Assembly (NCBI GenBank): GCA_035222895.1
Contig: JAVYIG010002376.1
Coordinates: forward strand, 186,001 to 250,000
Direction of reading: 5' to 3'
Source of the DNA: Strongylocentrotus droebachiensis
Lineage: Eukaryota > Echinodermata > Echinoidea > Camarodonta > Strongylocentrotidae
Length of the DNA: 64,000 bases
The notes under the pieces were generated by a model. That model was not told the DNA's origin and did no database searches. It was given only the letters and a program-made list of their open reading frames with translations. Position numbers and translations under genes: made by a program. Positions 48,325 through 59,454 of this stretch are shown here, piece by piece; the stretch's first letter is position 1, and each line of letters opens with the position of its first letter.

Positions 48325-51086
48325 GTTATGAATCAGTTACAGTTATGAATGAAATGTGTATCGATACATTCAGATATATACCGACCAAAATTTCTACCCA
48401 TCGTTCACGTGTATTGCCAAAGAGCATGATTATATCATATCACATAGGAGACTCTTTTATTGTTATACTGTAAGGAAGAGAACGAATTATATTAAGGTTT
48501 ACACGTTCGTTCACCATGTTACATTTATTTTATTGCTATAAGGTTAGTAACCGTAATTAACTATACTTTGTGTCTCTCTCAGTGACCTATTATATGTTCA
48601 TGAACGGGTCATCATGATCAATTTATTACAAAGAACATAGCTTAATTTGTGTACAATCATACACGTTGTAAGAACTGTAATCGGAGGATGATAGCCAAGC
48701 CATATTGAATATAACGACCATTTGTTTTGTTATTTCATAGACATATTTTGAATGAAGCAAAGTAGCGTGATTTTCTACATTATGTGCCTTTATGCAGCTT
48801 TATTAAACTATTACTGTACAATACAATATTGCACGAATTATATTTCTAAAAATGAATGCCATTTTCAATCGATTTCTGCAAGGCTTTTAGAAATGTGTTG
48901 TTTTTACTTTTACAATAGTAGTATTATCGCAGTGAAATTATTTTTGATGCGGCAAAAATCGGTTGTGAACATTGTACGTGGCATGCTGGACATGCTAAAC
49001 ATTGGTATTAGATTATGCAAATGCCTCAAATTAATGACAATATGTTCAAAACATCCTTGTTGCCACCTTATTATAATCCAATCATCATAATTATTTGTAT
49101 ATGTTTCCTCATATTACTATTACATCCCCGTAAGAGAAATAGTGAGTCCCTGACAAATTTGAGATTTTTTTCCTATTTTTGTTGAACGAGAGAGATCGAA
49201 AGATTTTTGAGACATTTTATAATGATAATGACAAAAGTGATACCGTAACATTTTCGTTATTCCCTCAGAGATTTTGGTTTCGGTATACCTCCTGCCATAA
49301 TATGGCCTATTAAAATCCTCAGAACCCATTTTTATCATGATTTCTTTCAAATTTAGTCTCTATTCCAAAGAAATGAGGAGGGGGTATTCAACGTCAATAA
49401 AAAAAAAATTGTAAAGGAAATGCAGTATGCATTTAAGGAGTGTACGGTCGCATGCATAAGGACAACAGTTCCTTTAATCTATTGTTATTTATTTAGTCAG
49501 TGAGAGTGTCGGAAAGACCACTCACTATACCCGTGTTGTTTACTCATAACCAATGAAGCATTTTCATAGACATTTTTAAACCCACCGAGCAGTGTATGGT
49601 CAGTTTGATGGATAATTTTTTTTGACCGCATCTAATTTATGATTTTTTTTCCGAGAACGAATGGTTTTTGTTGATGAATCGTCCAAGCCCAAATGACCTT
49701 GTCAAATTCATCATATTGTAATGAGGGTAAAATAAAACTATACAGAGGATGTAATCGCATGGTTGAAGTCAATAACAAGGGCGTTTTAGAAGAGGGGGGG
49801 GGGTCAAAGACATAGCACAGTTCAAGGTGGAAATGTATTAGTGAGATTCGACATATTGAGCTAAAATGCAATTATTTGTATACATTTTTCAGCGTAATTT
49901 CTACGATTAACAAAACATCCTTTTTACTGGTTATCAAATCAATTGAATTTTTAATTAGAACCCCCGGTACATACATTAGTTGTTGCTTTATCAGACAGGT
50001 CTCGGGCAAGCTTTTGGGACGAGACGAAGGCGCTCAAAAAAATACAATAAACAATTCCAATATATATTACTAAAACTGGTCCATACCACTTTAATTTCTA
50101 TCCAACATTTTTTGTGAAATCCTGAAGGTCGAAGGCTTGATAATACAATGCATCCGTATAATTATATGCTATCATCATTAACGGTTAAAGAGAAAGTTGA
50201 GTTCTTGGAAATGTGAATATATAATTTTGAGCACCTCATTCTTGTTATTCCTGTGTGTAAGAATATGACAGTAACAATGTCAGATGAGCAGGATTGGCAT
50301 TGAAATGTCCCAATATTCTAAATATGACTAGAAACAGCCTTAATATTTTAAAATCAAATATTAATTCCAAAAAAAAACTATGTAGCCCCATATACCGTGT
50401 ACCCATTTTTGCGTGTAGTCTACGGTTTCACTGGATTTAATTTCCACCGAGGCTGCATGATATGGGTCAATTTCTTATCATTTGGAAGATCCAATAACCT
50501 CATGATGGACACAATTTCTAATACCATTCATCATCTCGATAGCTTCTTTAATTTTACAATGCAGTGGGATGACCAGAACCCAACATTATCTTCAAGCTAA
50601 AAGAAATATATAGACCGTGGCCGTGATCATAGATAAATAAATCATCGCCCCACAGCCCCACTACACCACCATTATGAAGGAATTCCCTGCACGGAAATGA
50701 ATAAAATAAGGCATGCGTGCTAAAGTATAATTAACAAAAATTGCTTTGTGTACTATGCAGTGTACCTTATTTATGAGTGATTGATAATTTCTGTGTTTAT
50801 ACTTCGCCATAGCAACACCACGGTTGAATTCTCCAAATTAAATTGTCTGCCTCATTTCCCAATCCCGTCTGAAAGCGTCCGCACGTGTTTCATTGCACAA
50901 TATCCAAGTGTACTGTGCCAACAAAGCGGAATTAATTGCATTGATGACATTCAGTATTTGTGCACGTGATCATACGAATGATGAAGCATGACTAATGTAA
51001 TAACGTTAGTTACCTTAACAATCCCCTTCATAATTATGAGCGACCAGTGCAATGGCATTGTCTTTTTAAAAAGTCTTTTTAATTAA

Positions 51087-51272
51087 AGGCCCACTCACTA
51101 CTTGTAGCTACTTGCGCCCTCTATATAACAAACAATGCCTAATCGGTGACCATTGGTCCCCCATGATCCTCTTTTTCTTATGTTATTTGAGAGCTGAGTT
51201 GATGAGATAACCACCTGTCCAGTGACCTTGCAGGCTAGTCTAATCCCTCCTTTACACTAGTACTGATGATCT
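51087..51272. mobile_element. TTAA-type MITE family 1, copy d
   Basis: TTAA at 51083-51086 and 51273-51276. Same orientation as copy b; body CCATTGGTCCCCCATGATCC. Lies between genes A and B. Confidence 0.82.
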
Positions 51273-52517
51273 TTAAAAAAGCCCAAAGCCTGGTGCGCGC
51301 GAGGCGTTATTCCGATTACGTAATCACAAGCCTATGAAGGTAAATAGCTCATACTCACCTAATTATTGTATTGTTAATTTTGGAAGATGGCGCTCTTACA
51401 CGACCCGTCAAAGGCAGCGTCAAACGTTGACGCAGTTCTACGTCAATAAGACAACACATTTTGTGCAAGACGGGCACTGAATGTTAAGCCTCGGACACAA
51501 ATGCCATTACGAACTGCTACGAACGCCGTACGAACGATTTTCAGACAATGGAAATTCGGGAAGACAATGGAAAAACAGGGAGATTCGTACGTAATTATCG
51601 TTCGTACAAACCTTGGTGACCGTAGCATTACATAAACGTTTAAAGTGGTCGTTAGAGACGACATATACATTCGCAATTGATTTTGGTAGAAAAATAACGT
51701 TCATGATGTTTGATTTTCAAAAGTCTTTTATCTATACTTTGAGAGAGTTTGGTCACTTCTTGGTTATTTCCAAATCGATTTACAATAAATATTAAAGCAT
51801 GTCTTGAAACAATCGAAAAGATACCAATAGTATTTAGCATTTCTTCAATCAGTACACCCTTTGATTAAAGATCAACAATTACTATTTTACTGAAATAAAA
51901 TTACTTTGGTCTTTAGCATTTTACGAATAAAAGCTAATGTCATTTCATTTGAAACATATTTTTCACAAATGAAATTTTCTCTATACAGACATTTTAAATT
52001 GATATTATTCGCAACCTTTATTAATATAGGCGTGCGAATTTTCTTTTGATGAAAAAAATGTTTAGACAAGAGGTTGAATTATACATTTGGTATATTTATA
52101 TCTTATTGGTATTTGTGTAATACGAATGGAATGAATATTACTATCCAGCCAATGCGTCTATATTAGCATATTATCCATCTCCCTATATCACTTCGACAAA
52201 ACATCGCTATTCAGTTCATCGAATTCAAGGATTCTTGTTCCATGTTAAAAAAATATATTATTGATTACACGTGTGGAACTGATAAACGAAAATAATATGT
52301 AAGCCAATATTTTAATCATCATTATCATAATAACGTATCTTGTAATTTTAGGTGAGTATCGAGACAAAGATGCATAAGTATTGTGCAAATGTTCATTATA
52401 TATGTACATGTTTATAAGGAATTAAATCTATTTATCAAAATATCTATGCCTTTATATAGTATTCGGTGTATTGACTGACGTGCGGTTGCATTATGTATTC
52501 GTATCATAAATATTATG

Positions 52518-52518
<1 letters not shown>

Positions 52519-52590
<72 letters not shown>

Positions 52591-52596
52591 GAGAGA

Positions 52597-52640
<44 letters not shown>

Positions 52641-52645
52641 AGAAG
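52519..52645. repeat. (GA)n microsatellite
   Basis: More than 110 bases of almost pure GA ending in a poly-G run. Confidence 0.97.
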
Positions 52646-54254
52646 GGGGGTAGTTGCATAATTTTCTGTCTGTAGCATTTGTTTCAGAGTCTAATGATAA
52701 AGTACCCTCCTCGTAAAGCTCATTTTATAAATTATTCCCTTCCTGATATTATGTTGTGTCTACTTTATCCGTTTGTCACTGTTGGCACATCATTTACAAA
52801 ATTCGCCATCTTGGAGATAATCCTACTTTGCCTTGTGTACACCGAATCGATACTCATAACAATGAAATATAAGATAAGAAAAGATAGTTGAAAGGAAAGG
52901 ACTTATATTGATTATACATAGTCAGTCCCCTTCTTTTTAGATTAGAACTTTCACCATTCGTAACAGTTTCAGGGCTTTTCAAATATACGTTACTGTTTTC
53001 GAAACGGTGTTTGTTTTTTATTGTGTTTTTTCTACTATAGGAGGAATCGCATACACTCTTTTAAAGTCGTGTAAGAAATGAGAGATATTTTTGTTTAAAT
53101 TGAAATAATTCTGGTCGTGAAGATGACGAGACTCATTTGATGGAACAGTCTTGATGTTTACAAATTGAACAGTGATATCGAACCCGTCATTATAGGTAAG
53201 TACATATACTGGAGTCAATATGATTGATGACTTGCTCAATCTCTTATGAATTACATTTGCGATGATGATGATGATTTGATTGAGTGGTTTGGTTGTTTCC
53301 AACTTTAAGCCTAAACCACAAATTTCCACTTCTTTCTCTAAAAGATACACAAAACGAGCTTCATTTTCACATTGTAAGGTAATATTGCATTTGTTACTGG
53401 GGCATTTTCTATCACTATTACAGAAGTGTTAAGTCTGACAGACATGAGCGCTATACAAGAACCCACTATTATTATTATTATCATTATTACTATTTTTTTT
53501 TTAAATAGTATACGGATGCAATGAATGCAGGCTATAGGCCTACACGCACACTACACGAGTACAGATAAAGAAATTACAGTGGAGTACTCTCCCGCTGTCA
53601 GCAGCTGCTGATAATAATTGTAAAATACTAGAACATACCAAGGGCGGAGCCCAGACCTCTATGGATGGATGATAACAAACGAGTATGCGACAAGTTAACC
53701 AAACAATTAGCAACAAGTAAAATAAAATTACGTCGCTTTCCTATCAACTGTGTCGTTGAAGAGAGCGAGCAAGAATTTTGACGTTTTATCATTTTCTTCC
53801 CGAATATACGTTTAGTAAAATTATCAGTAATATCAAAATGGGGGTGGGGGGGGGGGGGGGAGGTAAAGTCCCTACCTCCCTATTAGCGTGTCATCTCATT
53901 ATGGCTCCACACAGTAACGACTTGGCAACAGTACCCAAAATAATCGGGATTTCCCCCATCATGTAACAGTAGTCATGGCAGTAAAAAGACTCATGCCGTG
54001 ATAGGCAACCATGTAAATTATAGCGTCTAATTATCCTATACTGTCACGCATGCATCATTCAATAGCAGACGGCCATGAAAACAAATAACCTGTCTATATC
54101 AATATATAACAACCTTGGTTCTATTCACATATGAATATGTTTCAGTGGTATCTATAATTATTGGCGCAAAGGGTACGCTAAATTGGTCTTTGCATGCACA
54201 TGTGCACAATATGATCATGCCCAATAACTAGAATATATTATATCGATATGTTAA

Positions 54255-54297
54255 GAGAGGGCGAGAAAGAGAGATTGAGAGAGGGGGACGGAAGGGA

Positions 54298-54335
<38 letters not shown>

Positions 54336-54351
54336 TAGTTGTAGTAGCAGT

Positions 54352-54406
<55 letters not shown>

Positions 54407-54425
54407 AAGAGAGAGAGAAGAGGGT
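54255..54425. repeat. (GA)n microsatellite with a GTAGTA interruption
   Basis: Two GA blocks separated by TAGTAGTTGTAGTAGCAGTA. Confidence 0.95.
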
Positions 54426-55769
54426 TAAGTTTAGTGAACAAAATTTAGGAGTTTGAGATTTTAGGGAAGAAAATAAAGAGGGGTAAGGTGGTATAGAGTC
54501 AGAAGCCCATGTGCTGCTTTAAAATGCAATCAATGGCTAAGAGATAGCGTATAAGAGATAAAGAAGAGATACTGGAAGAGAGAGGTAGGGAGAGAGAGAG
54601 AGAGAGAGATGTGAGAGCGAGAGAATAACAAAAATAAGAGCTATGGTCATCATGTTCATAACTACGGTTGTATTAAAATGGCGCCTTTTCTATTTTCTGT
54701 GTCATTTGTGATTGCCATGCTAGATAACAGAGGAAGCATAATTTTTCATTCTAGAATACACCGTTTGTGACGAACGGGCATACCAATGAACAGTTATACA
54801 AATCAGATGTGAACTGGTTCGTTAAGATAACTGATGTGGTATGTCAGAAATGCTATCTGTGTCATGACAGTCAGAGATGTAGAGTTATGGTAGGCATGCG
54901 GGGATACCACATGCTCTAGTAATGCGAACTGGAGTTAATTATCACCCTGTCTTGCTTTCTCATTCTCCTGCAACTGTCTTCTGCAGAACAACAAAACATA
55001 CAATTTTATAGCTTCTGCGGAACAATAAAATACAATTCTACATCTTCTGCAGGCAAAGTAAAATGACAGCTTTTCACGAGTCTGCTGATACTACTGCTGC
55101 TGGTACATAAATGTTACCACTACCACTACTACTTATACTCCTTTAACTAACCAGGAAGCTGTAATGAACTATAGCAGCTCCGACTACACTATGGGCGGTG
55201 TCACACAGAGGCCAAAAACCCGGATTTTAGTTATCCTCTTAATTGCTGTCTGTCATCAATATTATTATCCCTTCACAAACCCTCTATCGAAGCAAGAAAA
55301 TTCTCCCTTGAAAGGATTTTTCAAGGGATTTTTTAAGGGATTTTTTTCTGATACCTTTTGGTTTTAGCGCTCCCAAACAATCGATATCATTATCATTTTA
55401 GTATCATCATTATTATCAGCAGTAAAAAGTAATAGTATCGTATTGTTATTATTAGTAATTATTACGATGATTACGCGTTTAATAATACAAATAATGAAAA
55501 AGATAATAACATTTCTAATAATAATATTAATACGAGAATGATGATAATAATGATGATAATAGTAATGGTCGAACTACTAAAATAAGAACAACTACTACTA
55601 CTCCTTGTTCTAGAGTTCAGGCGCGGATCCAGGATTTCTTAGGGGGGGGGGGCCAAATTTGAAATTATGCGAGCCAAAAATTGGAACGTAATGGTGACCA
55701 GCAGTGACGTAATGCGGGGGGTGGGGGGGGGGGGGGGGTGGGTGCAGGGAGGGGCGAGTTTTCCCCCTC

Positions 55770-56100
55770 CCTCCTCCTCGAAACGCGATAGCTTTGACGT
55801 TTCATTAAATTATTAGAGAAAGAAGACGATTCATAGTACCGTTCTCGTAAATAATCCTCGTCTGAATTCAGGTTCACCCCTCCCGCGCGAAGCGCGGAAA
55901 CTTTTACGTTTCATTAAATCATTAGAGAAAGAAGACAATTCGTTGTACCGTTCTCGACTCTTAATTCTTGTCTAAATTCAGTCCAACCCCCCCCCCCCTC
56001 TTGCGCGAAGCGCGGAAGCTTTTACATTTTTTTTAAATCATTAGAGAAACAAGACGATTCGTTGTACCGTTCTCGATGCTTAATCCTCGTCTGAGTTTTA
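55770..56100. repeat. Three tandem units of about 110-120 bp inside the hAT-type element
   Basis: Each unit contains GCGCGAAGCGCGGAA (or a variant), TTCATTAAATCATTAGAGAA and GTACCGTTCTCG; GTACC recurs at 55836, 55945 and 56064. Confidence 0.85.
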
Positions 56101-56269
56101 AAGATGTTCTTTGTCTGCTCCTTTTTCTTTCTACGTCCTCTTTCTTTTCTCTCCTCTCTTTTTTTAGGGGGGGGGGGGGCGGTGATTGTTTGGGTACCGC
56201 TCCCACCGCCCCCTGGCTACGCGCCTGCGTTCAGATTAACACATTTTGATACCTTGTCCGACCCTGAAG

Positions 56270-56625
56270 CTCAGACGTTTAAGGCAATAAATTACGGTCA
56301 GACAAGCATTCAGGGGCCCGCCTTAGGGCCCCTGGTGGGGTCGAGGCGGTGGAGCCCTCGGAAGCTCGGGGTTTTTAGGCGTTTAATTACGGTCAGATGA
56401 GCATTTTTTATAATCCTTATTATTTTGTCACACTGGCAGGACACTTAGGCGTGGGGTCAAGGGGACAAAGCCCCCCAAAATCAGGGGTTTTAGGCATTAA
56501 ATAACCGTCAGATGAGCATTGAAGGGCCCACCTTAGAGCCCTAGGTGGAATCCAGGGGGTAGATCCCCCGTAAGCTTAGGGGTTTTAGGCATTTAATCAC
56601 GGTCAGATGATCATAATTATTTTGA
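56270..56625. repeat. Four tandem units of about 95-115 bp inside the hAT-type element
   Basis: Repeated AATTACGGTCAGATGAGCAT and GGGGTTTTTAGGC words; GGTCA-type cores at about 56296, 56391, 56506 and 56601. Confidence 0.82.
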
Positions 56626-57892
56626 TGCCTCTTTATTTGTTAACACTGGCAGTTAACTATTCTTTCTTTCTTGCTCTCTTTCTTTTTTTATTTCTGTTTA
56701 ATATACTTTTTTTGTTAAAGTGTGGGGGGGGGGGGGGCTCGAGGCTCCCGTTTCCCGCCGCTCCTCGTGCCCTGACATGTAGGAATCTCAAGAATCATAT
56801 TTCTTGCCTGGCTGTAAATTTATCATTTGTCATTTTGTCATTTTCCAACAAACGCATAAAAAAGTATAATTTACTAAAAAGTGAGGAAAAATCTCGGAAA
56901 TTATGTCATTTCAGCATTATTTGTAATCCACAATTATGGAATTAGAAATAAAACACGTTTGAATTTGATTTCCCCCAAGCCCCCCCCCCCCCCCTCTATC
57001 AGTACGCCAGTATCTCCTATTTTCCTTTTTTCTTTCCCTTTCCTTCCTTCTCTATTGTTTTTTTGATTGGGGGGGGGGGGGGGGGCAACAGCCTGGGAGG
57101 CAAGGCCCTTTCGCCCCCCCCCCCGATCTCCTTCTTCTCCCTTTTCTTTTCTTCTTCCTCTTCTTTCTTTCCCTTTCTCTCCTCTTTCCCTTTCCCTTCT
57201 TTTCCTTTCTTCTCTCTTTTTTTTTTTTTTTTTTTTTTTTGCCGGGGGGGGGGGGGGGGCCAAGGCCCGCTCGGCCCCCCCCTGGATCCGCGCCTGCTAG
57301 AGTTGCCGTTAGCATTACTTGCTGAATGTGTTGTTTCGTTTTTAACTTCCGGTACAAACCCTTATACCAGCCGCTGGGGATGACGGCACTATTCCCCTTC
57401 CCCTTCTTTCCTGCATTTTCAACATAATAAAAAGTACATGTAATATTCAAACTAGGTTCAGTCATATAATTATTAACAAAAGTCAAAATACATATATAAT
57501 CATATCATAATAATATAAGCCAATTAAATAATTACACCGTTAAAAAAACGTATAGTTGACAAATCATTTCAAAGTTGAAAAATGCTGGAGACCGCCATTT
57601 ACACCTAGAACTTGAACATGAAGGCGGCCTAACCTATAGCTATTATGAAGATGTATCTCAGCAGTGATGCTGTTTTGAGTGACTGCCGATGATTGAGATC
57701 GCTATGATGAAACCTATTATCTCCCGCGTTTCAACTATGTCAGTTATTTACCGCTTAAACGGTGGGGTATAGTAGACTCGGATGGGATGGGCGACCATAA
57801 ATAGATCTATCCATGGATATCAAATTATTATTTAATGTGGCGCCTGTGCATCACTTAAATGATTGCAGCTCCTGTCAGAAATAATGTTACTT

Positions 57893-57917
57893 CTTTTACT
57901 ACTACTGCTGGTGCTAC

Positions 57918-57992
<75 letters not shown>

Positions 57993-58112
57993 CACCACCA
58001 CCACCACCACCACCACCACCACCACCGCCACCACCACCACCGCCAATACCCCCACTACTACCAGTACCCCTACAACTACCACTACTACTACTACTATTAC
58101 TACTTCAAACAT
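57893..58112. repeat. (ACT)n then (ACC)n microsatellite
   Basis: About 28 ACT units followed by about 20 ACC units. It produces spurious poly-Thr, poly-Leu/Pro and poly-Val ORFs. Confidence 0.97.
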
Positions 58113-59214
58113 TAACAACACCATACTGCTGCTGTTGCTAAGAACTGTTATTAACAGCAACTATAAATGGCATGATAACCACTTTCAGCATGCCCAACAT
58201 ATTGTTTTAATTTTAATTTCCAAGTCTGTACAGCAAACAAAGCTTTCATACAGTAAGAGAACAGAAGCTTTCATTTTTTAGTTTGATATACAATAACACA
58301 AAACGATTATTTTCGATGATATCATATATCTGTATGAACACTACTCTATTTCCTCCGAGCACGAGTCATGGCAAGAGCGATCGTTTATATTATAAACAAA
58401 ATACAATAATTCTTTAATCAACGATTTCCGATATGGTCTTAAAACAAATCCGTGAAGATTATTGTGTCTCGTTTCTCCTCGTTATTCTTTAAGTGACTCT
58501 TTTCTGTTTTCGATTTGGGAAAGGAGGGGGATATGTCACCTAATATGGAAATTCAAGGCACAATCAAACTCGTAGGTTCATATTTTGGTTGTAAAGCTGG
58601 TTGGTTCGTGATTTTTTTTTCTCAGGCAAGTTCTTTTTGGATTAGACGAGGAACTCGTAATTTACGAATTTGAAACAATTTAAAACAGGACTATTACAAC
58701 AAAAACCACGGTTGCAAAATGTAATGCTGCATATAAAATGGTTTGAAAATCGACGATTTCGAGGGTCTTCAAGTTTCAAGTTTCAATATTGTGTTAATTC
58801 AGGTTCATTGCAAATACATCAATTTTCGAGGTTCGGGTCCTTCTGATAGGACTGCAAACGTTAGGTGATTTCATACATGACTTGTATCTGAAAGCATACA
58901 TCCGTTTTTAGATTAGCACTCTGGTAGAAATAGTCATCAGTAAAATATAATCATAACGAAACGAAACAAAACATGATAGAAAATAACAATAATATCGGTT
59001 GAAAATAATGACTGTAATGTTGATTGTGATGCTGTTGATTACGATGTTGTTGGTGATGGTCATGATTATGATTATGATAATGATTATTATGACGACGACG
59101 ATGAAAATATAATTGTGGCAATATTCATTATTAAAGTAATCACAATGGAACGTTCTGTGTTATTTCTATTCGTAGCCTCTAATCCAGTTGTTTCATTCAA
59201 ACAAGCACCCAACA

Positions 59215-59454
59215 ATGGCAGCATCACAGTACGACAAGCTACGGGAGAAAAACAAGAAGTACCCTAACATCGACAATCATTATAAGTACAACCGGCTGGT
59301 AATGGAGGATACATGTACAGCTCTGTATGGTATCATTCTCCAAGATATCAGGATGGGGAAGGCGGAACTCCTCAAGGAATCAAAGTTTATCCAGGGACGT
59401 CTTTATGAGACGTTGACCTATATCCTTGAGAGACAGGGCAAAACTCTAGACCAG
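59215..59454 (+). CDS. Gene B exon 1
   Basis: Residues 1-80 (MAASQYDKLREKNKKYPNID then VMEDTCTALYGIILQDIRMG). Donor GACCAG|GTAAGC, phase 0, at the same position as the donor of gene A exon 2. It covers what is two exons in gene A. Confidence 0.9.

Larger units (their letters stand above)
55618..57296. mobile_element. Non-autonomous hAT-type element (1.68 kb) with 8-bp target duplication
   Basis: Inverted ends CAGGCGCGGATCCAGG (55618-55633 and, reversed, 57281-57296), flanked by CTAGAGTT at 55610-55617 and 57297-57304. The inside has no transposase: poly-G/poly-C runs next to both ends, two sets of tandem repeats (55770-56100 and 56270-56625) and pyrimidine tracts. Lies between genes A and B. 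Confidence 0.88.
47026..59214. other. Spacer between paralogues A and B
   Basis: Twelve kilobases with no exon resembling gene A, gene B or any family I know. Contents: GGCGTAGC element (48051), TTAA MITE (51087), GA tracts, the 1.68-kb hAT-type element and ACT/ACC repeats. ORFs of 60-112 codons here show no homology or splice logic. Confidence 0.6.

Noticed and set aside
57859-58281. Poly-Thr, poly-Leu/Pro and poly-Val ORFs
   Set aside because: Artefacts of the ACT/ACC microsatellite.
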